From Knoxdaviesia capensis (Eukaryota > Ascomycota > Sordariomycetes > Microascales > Gondwanamycetaceae): a stretch of DNA of 64,000 nt. Positions within the stretch are counted from its first letter, which is position 1. Each line of letters starts with the position of its first letter. Positions 46,763 through 57,861 of the stretch are shown in pieces. The position numbers and the translations under genes were made by a program. The notes beneath the pieces were generated by a model. It did no database searches and was not told the DNA's origin. It worked only from the letters and a program-made list of their open reading frames with translations. The stretch is from NCBI GenBank assembly GCA_001510575.1, contig LNGK01000003.1:797755-861754 (forward strand), written 5' to 3'.

Positions 46763-47901
46763 TCTCTCCGGTATCGACCCGGTCTCGGTCTCGCCCCCAC
46801 GCGTCAACCAAATCCAACATTGTTACATCCCACAGAATGCACCAAACACGGCGTTTGCGAGTCTCGTCCGATGTTCGGTCGTGTCATGCAGGCCTGATAT
46901 GCAGCATTCCAGGCGCATAAAGCCGATGCTGTGGCCTGCAGACATGATACGCTATATCACCGAAACAGCGAACGTGTTTGTGTGCAGCGCTTTGGTGTCC
47001 AACTTACAACTGAGTGAAGATTGAAGATAAATGAACCGTTGAACAAGATTCGCGTGGAAGATGAAAAATGGAGAGTAATATCACCAGAAGAAGTATTTAA
47101 AAAAAGTATTTAAAAAAGAGAAGAAAAAAAAGTGTGCGTTGGAGTGGGGGAAATTTAAAACCCTCGAGATGATGAGACGGCAGGACGGCTTAGGGTTTGC
47201 TGTTGGTTGTTCCTGCCAACTTCACACGATCAGAAACTGGGAAGGAGCGAGGAAGGACCGCAGATATAAAGACCGGACGGATCGGACATCAGATTATCAG
47301 ATGCACCAAAACTGCAAACCCGACCGGACTCACCGCCAGATCCAAGCAAGATATTCCAGTTGTTCCTTTGACCGTGAACTGACTAGTATCTGCATCCGGC
47401 TACGCCGCACACGAAAGAAAATAGTGCAGTGCACGCACCCAAACAAACACAGGGGGAAGAGACACACACAAGGGATCGCAAAGCCGATTGCTGCCGGCCA
47501 ACACTCGCACCTCCGATCCCGGGCAATTAGGTAACAGATTCACCCGTCCAGGTATGTCGCTAGAAGTGCTATCTCAGGCCGCTGGGATGACCAATTCGGC
47601 TGGATATTGCAAATAGATACCCCCCCAAGGGAAGCCCGTATCGATGGCTATTTTCGGCTGCTTGTAGATTAAGCATACGTGCGTGCTTGTGGTTCGTCTG
47701 GTTGGGATGTCTTGCCCGCGTGTGGATGTTCCGGGAATTTGACGGAACATGCCTGCGTATAAGAGCAAACAGGTGTCCGACTTCGGATGCAGAGGTTTCT
47801 TGACGGGCAATCATGTCTTGACTCGCATCGGTGTTCCCGGAACCGACCAAGGGATGTGGCGATTATCGTTTGCATGTTGGGGTTGGCTAGGGTTACGCGT
47901 C
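46763..47901. other. Intergenic region upstream of arginase
   Basis: No recognised gene. It holds the arginase promoter and the 3' region of the GT90 gene. A duplicated AAAAAAGTATTT word is at about 47097-47114. A telomere-like TTAGGGTTT is at 47190-47198. Confidence 0.55.
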
Positions 47902-47919
47902 CTAGGGTTGCTTAGGGTT
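47888..47919. repeat. Three telomere-like words at the GT90 stop codon
   Basis: TAGGGTT at 47888-47894 and 47903-47909 and TTAGGGTT at 47912-47919, separated by 8 and 2 bases. On the minus strand they encode the last residues (NPKQP) and supply the TAG stop of the GT90 gene. Confidence 0.85.
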
Positions 47920-49707
47920 GTCCGCCACATCATCCACCCACCCCATCTGCTCCCTCCGATCATCGCTCACCCGTGCATACTCGAGCAACAACCTCAAAGT
48001 ATACACCTGCATATCCTCGCGCCGCAGCACTTTCTTGGCCCACCGGCGGCCCTCGCTCGCGATAGCCTCCCCCACCACACCGCCAGCGGGCGACAGGAAG
48101 AACTCCACCAGGCCGAAGTACTCGGCGAAGCGCATGTCCAGGGGCACGAAATGGCGCCAGGCGACGAGCCGCGCGTCAAGCCACTCGCGGAACAGCGTGG
48201 CCTTGAGCGGCAGCGCGCGCGAGCGCAGGAAGGCCAGGTAGCGGCCGGAGAAGCTGTTGCCGTCGATGTCCGGCACGAGCCGGGCGCGGAACTGCGCGGT
48301 GAACGGGAGCGCGGGGACCGTGGGAAACGCGGCGTGCAGGGATGCGCAGTCGGCTGGGGTGCTGGCGGCCGCGGCGCCGCCGCCACAGAACAGGTCGGTG
48401 AAGCCGACATCGGCCCAGCTGGCCACCCACGCCGCGAGGTCGCGGTGGCGCCGGCACACTGGGGCCAGGGCCGATCCCGGGGGTGTACACGGACTTGCAG
48501 TGCTCGGGTCCAGGTGCATGTGCACGAACCGGTGCCGATGGAACCCACTCCACGTGTCCGCGCGGGCCGTTCCCCCGGTAGCCACGCCGCGCCAGAGCAC
48601 GCCGGCAGTTTTGTCCTCCCACGCGATCCCATCGTCGGCAGCCCCCGCAAACCGCTCCTCGCCCGCCCAGTACATCGGCGCCGGGAGCAGGATGTCGTTG
48701 TTGACGGACAGCTTCGACCCGGAGAACATCGGCACCAGCGTTGCCGTGGATGAGACTGTCAGCGGCGCGATGAACATCCCGTGCAGGTGTGCAAGGTCCG
48801 GCTGGTGGCAGATGTCGCTCATCAGCGAGAAGTTGGCCACGTAGCCATGGGCCATGTGTGCGTGGGAGGATTCTGCGGCACCGGACCGTGCACGGCTGTC
48901 CAGGGGGCAGCCGCGGATGGCGAGGTCCCAGTACGGTCCTATGCAATGTAAGCTTTGGTCCCACAGCGGGGAGGGGGGGGGTGCAGCATTAGACTCACTC
49001 GTAGTGTTCCACACGGCCGGCTCGACCCCAGCCTCCGTCTGTAACTCCGGATGCGTAAAGAACCTGGCCCCAACCTCCCCAGTCCCCGTCCGGCCCATCT
49101 TCCCCCTCCGCAGCAACTCTGCAATCTGCTCTGCCGGCACAACCACCCGCGGCTCATCCATCGCATTCACCGGAACATCCATATCCGGCAACAGATGCTC
49201 GACCGACCGCACCATATCCAACCAGATACGCGTCCAGAACCACGCACTCCCGGCGGTGGCCCGGCCGTTGCGCACGCGGATCACCATATCCGACACCCCC
49301 GCGGCATGGGCCCGGATCTCCGCGGCCGGGACCCCCCAGAACGGGGCCAGGTCGGCGTCGATCTGGTCGAAGAAGTCCTCGACCACCACGGCGCCGTGCG
49401 CGGCTGCGAATTGGTGCCACAGGCCGAAGCCGGGCGGCGGGTGGCGCCCGCGGCGGAGACGGTACGCCGCCGCGGCCTCGGACACTGAGTGGGTTTGTTT
49501 TGAGAGGAGGCTTTGGAACTGTGTTGTGGCGGCGGCGACAAGGTCGGCGATCGGGTGCGGGTGCGGGTCCGGGCGCGGAGCGGAGCGAATGTCCCGGAGC
49601 CAGCGGACTGTGACGATGATAGCCAAGCTCAGGGCCATGGTCCGGAGAAGGCGCCGCAGCAGCCGTTTCGGCCGCCGGAGCGTAAGGAGGAAACGCAAGC
49701 CCGACAT
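47902..49707 (-). CDS. CAP10-like glycosyltransferase family 90 protein
   Basis: A Golgi-type glycosyltransferase of family GT90; the best known member, Cryptococcus CAP10, works in capsule polysaccharide synthesis, and many fungal relatives are uncharacterised. From ATG at 49707 the protein has a basic N-terminus, one membrane segment (MALSLAIIVTVRWL, about residues 23-36) and a lumenal domain, so type II topology. Family marks include FGLWHQFA, FWGVPAAEIRAHA, CPLDSRARS, SGSKLSVNNDILLPAPMYW, GVLWRGVATGG, HRHRFVHM, DIDGNSFSGRYLAFLRS and DMRFAEYFGLVEFF. A 60-bp segment at 48998-48939 has intron borders (GTGAGT...GCATAG) in frame; removing it joins VWNTT to PYWDLAIRGC, which fits the family better, giving 581 residues instead of 601. 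The open frame extends upstream of 49707 only through non-ATG codons. The C-terminus ends in telomere-like repeats. Confidence 0.88.
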   Translation of the reverse strand: MSGLRFLLTLRRPKRLLRRLLRTMALSLAIIVTVRWLRDIRSAPRPDPHPHPIADLVAAATTQFQSLLSKQTHSVSEAAAAYRLRRGRHPPPGFGLWHQFAAAHGAVVVEDFFDQIDADLAPFWGVPAAEIRAHAAGVSDMVIRVRNGRATAGSAWFWTRIWLDMVRSVEHLLPDMDVPVNAMDEPRVVVPAEQIAELLRRGKMGRTGTGEVGARFFTHPELQTEAGVEPAVWNTTSESNAAPPPSPLWDQSLHCIGPYWDLAIRGCPLDSRARSGAAESSHAHMAHGYVANFSLMSDICHQPDLAHLHGMFIAPLTVSSTATLVPMFSGSKLSVNNDILLPAPMYWAGEERFAGAADDGIAWEDKTAGVLWRGVATGGTARADTWSGFHRHRFVHMHLDPSTASPCTPPGSALAPVCRRHRDLAAWVASWADVGFTDLFCGGGAAAASTPADCASLHAAFPTVPALPFTAQFRARLVPDIDGNSFSGRYLAFLRSRALPLKATLFREWLDARLVAWRHFVPLDMRFAEYFGLVEFFLSPAGGVVGEAIASEGRRWAKKVLRREDMQVYTLRLLLEYARVSDDRREQMGWVDDVADNPKQP

Positions 49708-50011
49708 TTCAGCGAGGTTATCGTTCGATGGAAAGAGAAAAACAAATGCGTCAAAACACCTCAACAGACACGAAATGGAAGTCCTAGCCCGAATCCCCAA
49801 AATCTATAAATATACTAAGTTGAGTGCCCCAGAGTCTGCATATTGCCTATATGCAAGTCATCTGCAGGATGCCATACCCAGCGCCCGTTGAATGCAAGTC
49901 ATCGTACACACCCCGCCATCTAGATGAAAAAGAAAATTTGAAAAGAGAAAAAAAAAGAAAACTAATGTCCGTGTCCCAGTACTATACAAAGCCCACACTT
50001 AAATCGTACAC
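49708..50011. other. Short intergenic region between the GT90 and mtf1 genes
   Basis: About 300 bases between two genes in the same direction: GT90 promoter and leader, and mtf1 3' end. A purine-rich A/G tract is at about 49927-49963. No gene. Confidence 0.7.
49805..49814 (-). promoter_or_regulatory. TATA-like element of the GT90 gene
   Basis: TATATTTATA on the minus strand, about 100 bases upstream of the chosen start codon. It supports starting at 49707 rather than at an upstream non-ATG codon. Confidence 0.45.
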
Positions 50012-51912
50012 CTACAGCAAATCCGTGCTGGTAAGCCCCTCGCTGAGCGTCTCAGTCGCCCCGTCATCGCCGGCATGCCGCCGCACCAGTTCGCGGTACG
50101 TCGGCCGGAACGGCCACGCCATCCAGGCGGAGAGCAGCTCGGCCCAGTGCGCCTCGTTCAGCATCCGCGTCGACAGCTCGCCGATGCCGCCCAGGCCGGC
50201 CGGCGACCCGCCGCGCGCGGGGTCGCGCAGGCTGGGGCACTCGGGCAGACAGCCCTCGACGGCGCCCGGCCACACGCCGTCCAGCCGCGTGCTGAGCGGG
50301 TCGACGCTGTGCGACATCAGCGTGCGCAGCAGCACCTCGAACACGTTGGCGGGCGAGCCGGCGGGGTCGGTGGTGCGGAACGGCGCGCCGGGGCGCAGCA
50401 GCGCGTGCATGGCCTTGGGCTGGATGTCCAGCAGCGCGCAGGGGACGTTCGGCAGGAACTCGCGCGCGCGCACGACCAGCGGCTCGTACGGCCGCCGGTC
50501 CCACAGCAGCATCGGCGGGTCCTGGCGGAACATGCGCTCGGTGTCGCGCAGCGCGCGCAGCGCCATGTGCGTCGACTTGCCCAGCTGCGCCACGCGCGCC
50601 TCCCACGCCTTGTGCTGCACGGCGAAGTCGGCGGCGCTGAGCGCGCCGCTCTGCAGGTCGCGCACAAGCTGGCGCTCTTCGCCGAGGAACGCCAGCGTGC
50701 GCGGCGGCTTGCCGCCGGTGCCCTGCATCATGTCCGACCAGCCCGTGCCGACCAGGTCGCGCGTGGCCGGGAGCGCCGCGCCGGCGGGGGACGCGAGCAG
50801 CGCACGCAGCTCGCGCGCCAGCTGGCTTTCGCGGCCCTCGGGAGTCGCGATGCCGGCGGCCTGCATGCGCTCAAGCACGGAGCGACACCCGGCCAGCTCG
50901 ATCCAGCGCTCGCGCAGACTGCGCGAGCGCGTGCCCTCGGGATCCGGCACGAAGCTGTCCGCGCCGGCAACCTCGTGGATCCACTCGCACGCCAGCTCGG
51001 CCTCGATGGCCGACTTGCGCCGCGTGGTCGTCGACTTGGGCAGCACGGGGGTCGTGTTCTCGTCGTTGGTCCACACCAGCATGCGCACGAGCCCGTAGCG
51101 CTGGAACAGCGACCCGAAGCGGATGCTGCTCATCAGCTGGTACATGACCAGGTGGGCCATGCTCTCGAACATCTGCCAGCGCTTCTTGGGGAAGAACGAC
51201 AGGTTGACCGTCATCAGCAGCGTGTCGTTGCGGCGCGGCTCGGCGGCTGCGTCAACGGGGACCTGGTCGGGCAGGTTCGCCAGCACCTCGTTGAGGTCGT
51301 TCCACATCAGCCCGGACTTCTGCACCACCACGGTCGACGGCTGCGACGTTAGTGGTGCTAGCAGCGGCGCGTAGAGGTCCATGTCCGGCTCCATCAGGAT
51401 GTGGCGGCGCGGCTTGACGGCGTTGTGCAGCGCCTGGCTCCACACGCCGGCGCCGGGGTTGATGTCGACCAGGTCGCAGCCTTGATGGCGCTGCAGCGAC
51501 GGGCCGAGATACTTCATGATATCATCTATGCACAGGTGTTAGAGTCGCCGGTGTACAAGGACAGGAACAGACGGCGGCAGAACTCACCACACAGCGCCGG
51601 ATCGACGATATTGACCCGCGACCGGTCCGCCTTGATCGGCTTCGGCTTCGGGGCTGCTTTCGGTGCCCGCGGCTTCCGCGTCGACCCAGCCGCCGAGCCT
51701 GGCTTCGGGCCGGGCTTGCCCTTCTCGAACACCCCGGAGTCGACCAGGAACTTGGCCGCCGGCGTGTCGGCCTGCAGCAGCTGGCTCGTCACGTACTGAC
51801 GCGTCTTGACGGCGGCCGCCGACGAGGCGCTACGACGGCCGGATATGCATGGTTTTGAAGGGTGCGTCCATCGTATGGAAACCAGACGCGTTATTGGCAC
51901 TGGTTTCAGCAT
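50012..51912 (-). CDS. MTF1: Mitochondrial transcription factor Mtf1-like (rRNA adenine dimethyltransferase-like)
   Basis: Relative of yeast Mtf1/sc-mtTFB, the factor that opens mitochondrial promoters with the single-subunit RNA polymerase; it has the fold of rRNA adenine N6-dimethyltransferases. Two exons (51912-51588 and 51525-50012, with a 62-bp GTGAGT...GCATAG intron) give 612 residues. Residues 1 to about 35 (MLKPVPITRLVSIRW...) look like a matrix-targeting sequence. A Lys/Pro/Ala-rich linker (near residues 70-92) comes before the core. The S-adenosylmethionine-binding motif I is DLVDINPGAGVWSQAL, followed by a motif II-like HILMEPD; a loop like NLSFFPKKRWQMFES follows. It is much longer than yeast Mtf1 (341 residues), as are other filamentous-fungal members I recall. 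An ATG 34 codons upstream is in frame, but the chosen one starts the clearer presequence. Telomere-like motifs lie 113-153 bp upstream. Confidence 0.82.
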
Positions 51913-52025
51913 TAGGAAGTGTTGTGGGAGGTTTTGGAGAGGGGATGTTGGGAGTGTGAATCTGGGAAAGGAGCAGAAGTCAGGGCAGATTTTTTCTCGT
52001 GGTAACGTGGGCACGACAGGGTTGG

Positions 52026-52063
52026 TTAGGGTTGGTAACCCTAGAGCCTCGGCCTAACCCTAA
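52026..52063. repeat. Cluster of three telomere-like words upstream of mtf1
   Basis: TTAGGGTT at 52026-52033, AACCCTAG at 52037-52044 and AACCCTAA at 52056-52063, the first facing the opposite way from the others. It lies about 113-153 bases before the mtf1 start codon and about 170 bases beyond the 3' end of the NmrA-like gene. A promoter telobox role is inference. Confidence 0.8.
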
Positions 52064-52231
52064 CTGGAGCTTCCGTGGTCGCCTCTTCAGTACAGCTCCA
52101 ATCTCACTCTCATCTTCACGGTTCACTCAATTCACGCATTGACAGGATTTTAAAATAACTTCAGATTCCTATTTATACTTTATATCTGGTTTTCTCCCGG
52201 ATTTTACTGTTTTGTCCTCGCATGCGATCCT

Positions 52232-53233
52232 CTACAGAGTAGCGATGATGCCCTTGATGGTCTCCTTGAGATCGGCCTGACCGACACCGAGGGTGATGCT
52301 GGCGTTCTTGGCGTCGGGGGTGATGTTCTTGGGGCTGTCGCTGTAGACCCACTGGATGAGGTACTCGACGAAGGCGGAGTAGTCGCCCTTGGCCATCTTG
52401 GCGTCGGCCACGGTCTCGAGGTCGGCGGTCTTGACGTTGGTGACCTCGAACTTGGCGCCGGTGAGCTCCTCGAGCACCTTCAGCACCTCGTTCTGCGAGG
52501 TGGTGAACGACGAGACCTCGAGGTACTTGTTCTTGGTCTCGTCGGGCTTCTGCAGCACGGCCACGACGACCTTGGCCACCCACGGCAGCGTGCTAGTCGA
52601 GAAGCGGCCGTTGCCGGAGTCGAAGATGGTGGCCTTGCGCTCCTTGACGTTGAAGCCCAGGTAGCCGTTGCCGAGACTCCAGTCGAAGAACGGCCCGTTG
52701 GCGATGCCGGTGTAGGTGAAGGCGGGGTTCTTCTCGCCCAGCTCGACCAGGTGGTCGTACACAGCCACCTTGCCGGCGAGGATGGCGCCGATCTTGGTGC
52801 CGCGGGCCACGCGGGTGTTGATGCCGAACTCGGACGGGATGAAGCGCTTGACGCCGGCCTCCAAGGCGGCGTCGGCGAGCGTGTCCTGGCCGCCGGCGGC
52901 CAGGGTGGCCACGGTCGAGACGACGGCGTCGGCGCCCTGCAGCGCCGGCACCAGGGCGGCTTTGGAGGTCAGGTCGGCGCGCTTGACGGTGACGCCGGCG
53001 GGGAATGTGGAGGTCGACTCGGGGCGGGTCAGCACTGTGACTTTGAATCCGGCGGCGAGCAGCGCCTTGGTGACTTCAGTGCCGAGGTTGCCCGAACCCT
53101 AGAGTGTGCAGAAGCAACAGTGGTTAGCTTGGGTTGCAGCAGGTGGTTGCTCAGCGCCAGTGTGTGTGTGCTGGCATGCAGAAAGCAGAGAGTATGTACT
53201 TACGCCGACAACTGTAACCTTGGAGTAGGCCAT
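52232..53233 (-). CDS. NmrA-like / isoflavone reductase-like NAD(P)-binding protein
   Basis: A 298-residue Rossmann-fold protein of the NmrA-like/isoflavone reductase family (atypical short-chain dehydrogenases). Some members reduce small aromatic substrates, others sense the NAD(P) redox state without catalysis; which applies here is not known. Two exons (53233-53204, only ten codons, and 53098-52232) are joined across a 105-bp GTAAGT...TCTAG phase-0 intron. The junction forms the dinucleotide loop VVGGSGNLGTEVTKALL. Later marks are VKRADLT, GADAVVSTVA, GVKRFIPSEFG (with K and the SEFG strand as in isoflavone reductases) and TGIANGPFFDW. No signal peptide is seen. The acceptor lies within an AACCCTAGAG word. 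The tiny first exon is easily missed. Confidence 0.9.
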
Positions 53234-53241
53234 TGTGAATA

Positions 53242-53264
53242 TGTGTGTGTGTGTGTGTGTGTGT
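53242..53264. repeat. (TG)n microsatellite in the NmrA-like gene leader
   Basis: TG dinucleotides starting nine bases upstream of the start codon; the mRNA leader would end with a CA repeat just before the AUG. Confidence 0.95.
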
Positions 53265-56200
53265 AGAAGGGGGAAAGGTTGGTGGAGTGGGAGGATTAGG
53301 GTTTGAGGGTGGAGCTTTTCGAAAACTGTTGAGAAGAGTTGAGGATTGGAGGGGAGATTGGAATGTGAAAGCGAGAACTGGTGATGATCAGATCAGATTT
53401 GATTTGAAGCTGGAAAAGAAAAGTGAACTGGAGTGAAGATTCAAGGCCAAGACCAAGAACAGCGGCGGGAGACCCGTTCAATTTATAGATGCCCGGCCGG
53501 CCCGGTTCCGGCCCACGCGGTTTTTCCAAGGGTCTCCCGCGAAGCTGTCTCGGGATAGCTCGGAACTAGTGTGTGCATGGTTCCGTGACGTTTGCGTGAT
53601 CGAGGACGGGTGGCCGTGTAAGGTACGTACTCGGAGGGAATCCCAAAAGTGGGTTGCGAGCTGCGGTAGATTGATCGCCTCATTTGGTGTGCAACGCACC
53701 CAATTTGTCCAGCAGGCTCATCGCCTTTGTCGTTTTGCTTCGGGTGGCGTGATCTGCAGTCGAGGAGGATCATATCATGGCTTGCCGGCATGTGCTTCGC
53801 GGCGCCGGTCTGTAGCATCACCGTGTTCGCAGCCAGCATCCCACCAACACTGGACAGGCACACACGAGAGAGAGCTGTTCGGCGATACAGGCCAAACACA
53901 CACTCTCACACACACACACACTGGACCACCCAGTGCGGCCCCTCCACATCGCTGACGTTTGGGCGGCCCACAGGATAGCCGCGCTTCCAAGAAGCTCCGT
54001 CCGCCGAATTTGTCAGGCTTTGCTAATTCGAGAGCCGCAGCAGCGCGGTCCTCTCGCGCGAGCCCGCTTTGACAGCTGGCTGGGCCAATCAGCCGCGACC
54101 CTTCGGCGAGGCCCTGGTGCTGCTTTGAAATCCAATCGCTGTCCCCTCCCGGCATGATGTGCAAGCAAGCCAGTGGTTCACCGACCTGTCTGCTTTACAC
54201 GTGGGCTGGAGACACGGCTGAATACGATCCCAGGCATCATCGTGAACGGCGTGCAGCACCCGGCTTCAGCCTGCCGGCATCTCCCTTCTCCGGCCATTGT
54301 GTGCTTGCTGGTATAATCATTGCCGACAACACCACCCACCGGATGGTCCTTAACGCCCGTGTCGATGGAATCAACCGCCTGGGTTTCTGTATTCTCCATC
54401 TCTTCTGTACGTACCGGGGAGTGCCGGCGGCTTAGGGTTAGGGTGACGATGTTCGTGCGTCCCCTCCTGGCCACCAGCCCTACTGCTCCCACTCGCAGTG
54501 AAGGCGGTGGTGAAGATCGCGGCGTCTCTGGCAGTGAGAGCCTTAGATCTCGTAGACGACCTGCGTCGGCTGCGGCCTTAGTGCGTGGCCGGTGGAACAC
54601 CACGGCAAATAGCCTCTCACGCCCCGAGGACATCAGCACGGAATGTTCCGCACTGCTGGCCGGCCGATTTTTCAGCACGCTTATCACATTCTTAGAAATC
54701 ATCGAAGTCCTGACAAACGCCCCGGTTTGAGGGGCCGGGCACTGAGTCTCGGCACCGCACAAGCCACCCCGTGGCAGCAAGGCATCGGCGATAGGGCGCA
54801 GACTGAGTGTCTCCTGTGTTGTGTCGTGTTGTGTTGTAGTCGTGGTTGTGGCTGAAGGTGATAACTGAGAGAAGATATATAGATGTGCTGCGTCCATGGA
54901 TGAGTACACACAAACCATCCCACCGTGCTCGCCATCATCACGACCGTGTCGGTGGCACCAACCCTAACCCTAAATCTCACACTTATCACCTCGCTTCGGC
55001 AATGGCAGCATTATCAACTCAAATCACCGCATTTCTTGCGTTATCGTCCTCGCCAGACCCTCCGATTCCACCACGTCTGCCACCTTCCCCATCCAGCCGA
55101 GTATAACCCCCCCCCTTCGAAAGCCACCAACCCTAAGACTGTGCCGCGTCACCAAGGATGCCCGGGAATGCGCAGCCGCCTGGGCGAAATGAACCGCGCG
55201 CACATTCACACTATGCAGACTATGGGCCTGGTGGGGCCCCCCCCCCGTGGGCCCGGCGTGAGCAGATCGCTTGACGTAGAAGCGTCCGGAATACGAACGA
55301 AAAACACCCCCAGCACGCTCTGCACGCCGATAACCCCCTTCTCCGCCCGCTGGCTCGCTGCTTCACGACCTCCCCAGAACGGCCGCTGGGCACAGTGTCG
55401 GCGCGCGGCGAACGTGCGCGGCCATGTGACTAGGCATGCACACGCAACGAATGCACCAGAAGCAAGTCTGGCCTGCGATGCAACTCCAGAGTCGCACTTT
55501 GCCGTGTTTTTGCTCAGTAACCCGCCCCCTCCCCACCGACTGGGAGATTGTATTTGCCCTGCGGCTACCATCGCGAAGGAACAAAGTCTTGTCGCTTTCC
55601 TTCTTCTGTCTAGTGCTGGGTTCGAGAACGTCCCGGAAGATCAACGCAGCTGTGGTTCTCTGTTTGCAACAGGCGATATGTTCCGCGAAACCCTCTCCTC
55701 TTTGTCGTAGTATGCTCTCATATAGGTTGTAAGAGTGCTGAGTGTCGTGGTTGAGTGTCGGCAGTCTATGTGTGTCCTGAAACAACTTCCCGTTGCTTGA
55801 AGGGGTACGCGAAGACGGCTGCGGACTCTCCCCCAAACACAGCGTGCAGCACACAAGCCAAAGCCGGCCGCGATCGTGTGCGACGCCTGTTCGGCCGGGA
55901 CACCGCTCGCTTACGCGAACGCCGTGCTCCCGCAGATCGATCTTGATCTCTGCTGCCTTAGTTCACGCTCTAAAACACCTGACGAAGGAAGACGAAGACG
56001 AAGGAAGACGAAGGAATAAAGGCCAAGACCCTGTAATTTCACCTGGAGATATCCTGTCATGCCCCCCCCGGAGGCACCGAACGCAGCCAACTTTTGGAGT
56101 AAAGCAGTGCATAGGACGAAGGAATCTGGAGGGGCTTTTTGTCTAATTGATCCAGGCCCCGGAGAATAGAATCCCGCCACTATCGCTTGGCTCTGTACAG

Positions 56201-57628
56201 TGGTTCTCGATCACCAGAGTTCCGACTTTTGTAGGGGGGAAAAGGTGGCTGGGAACAGGGGACTTTGACAGGGGGATCACCACTGCTTATCTTCAGATGC
56301 TCCTCAGAATGGGGGCCATCTGTGAAAGCCAGGCCGAGGATGAAAAGGCAATCGGGGGATGCTTGCATGCCTATCAAGCACTTTGTTTTACGGGGTATCT
56401 ATCCTCCGTCGCTTCGCCGGTCTCTACGACAGTAGACACTATCACACCCTGGATGAGTTATCTCCTTGATTCGACTCTCCAATAGTCCCTTGATGCGAGT
56501 GTTGCAGTCTCTTGGCACTTGGCTGTAAGTAAGGTCCGTGCCAACTAAGACACGGCCAAAAGATAACCTTGATTCTAACCTTCCGTCGGTCCACTTACCA
56601 TCTGTGATTAGCCATCAAGCAGCCTTCAAGATCGCCTGGCCTCTGTCTCCCCACGATCTGATACACTTTCATCCAGTATGCACATGTACAGCCAGTCTCC
56701 CACAGCCAGTTCACACGAGCACTACTCAACTTGGCTTCTGATGTGCAGCCAGATCTGACCTCACCACCTAATCTCGCCCATCTGCCTCCGATGGCCGGAT
56801 CTCCGCTCGATAGATGAATCTGCCCTCTCTCCAAATTCGCTCGCAATGGGGCCGCAAACTCACGCCCCCCTATATGTGCCGATCACCAAGACCGGAACCA
56901 TGGCCCTTTGCCCCAACCGCTTTTCACCTTCCCGGTGTGGAATAGGCTACGCCGTCCTGGGCCAGCCTCTATACAGTACACACTTCTAGCTGCTTGTTCC
57001 AGGGGTTGCCAGAGTCTTGGCTGTCACTCTGCCTCTCAGTGAGGATATATCATGGGTCCGTTGCACCGACGTGCAGTTTCTATGCAAGATACCGTGTATG
57101 GAAGAACCACCACCACTGGCCTCCGCTCGTAATCTCGAAGCCTTCGGCATCGTCACTTGCCTCTTGGCCCGCCCAGAAGTCCACGGCTGGCATGCACTTG
57201 CACACACTGCATCCACAGGGACTTCCCTACCTCCCGACCTTCGAGTACTGCTCACTACTCCAGACTGGTCTCTGTCGTGATAAGAAACATTCAAAGGCTC
57301 CAATCCCCTCCAAGCTACCGTTGCACCCACAGACCAGCCCCAGATATCCTGCTGCTTGGTTGCTGTGCAGGTGCTTGGCACTGGCACAGCATTATCTCGC
57401 ATCACCATCATGTACCTACCCGAAGTTGGCCTTCGTCCGGGTTTTTTGTCCACGGTTGCACCGGGCTTTCCAGAGCTCGCTTCGGCGACACCGTGCCCTG
57501 CTGCTCTTTGTCTGTTTATCTTCATGAACCAGGATTATGTCTGGGCACGGGGGTTGGTCACGGGCGATGATACCACCCCGGGCTCACTTACTGCGTGATG
57601 GGGCAGAGCGAAAGCCCAAGAGCCGGAT
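53265..57628. other. Intergenic region between the NmrA-like and aminopeptidase genes
   Basis: Divergent promoters separated by about 4.4 kb. I recognise no gene. Telomere-like words are at 53296-53303, 54432-54443, 54960-54973 and 55129-55136. A GACGAAGGAA-type repeat is at about 55982-56016. The frames at 56.1-57.6 kb are short and have no familiar content. Confidence 0.55.
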
Positions 57629-57636
57629 TATATAAA
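57629..57636 (+). promoter_or_regulatory. TATA box of the aminopeptidase gene
   Basis: TATATAAA followed by an A run, 226 bp upstream of the start codon. CT-rich leader sequence follows. Confidence 0.65.
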
Positions 57637-57861
57637 AAAAGTATAACTTCCCGTCTCTCGCTCATCAATTCCCATATTGGCCTGAGACTGTACCTCCCCC
57701 ATCTTCCATCTCTCCCGCTGGAGTTCACCCGAGCCATATCTCGATATTGCCTGAGTATACGCGCTTCTAGTGCGTGACAGGCTCTTTAATCTTGCACTTG
57801 GTTCTTCCACACTTCTTAACTTCTCTCCCTTCCCTCTTCCTCACCCGCACACATACACACA

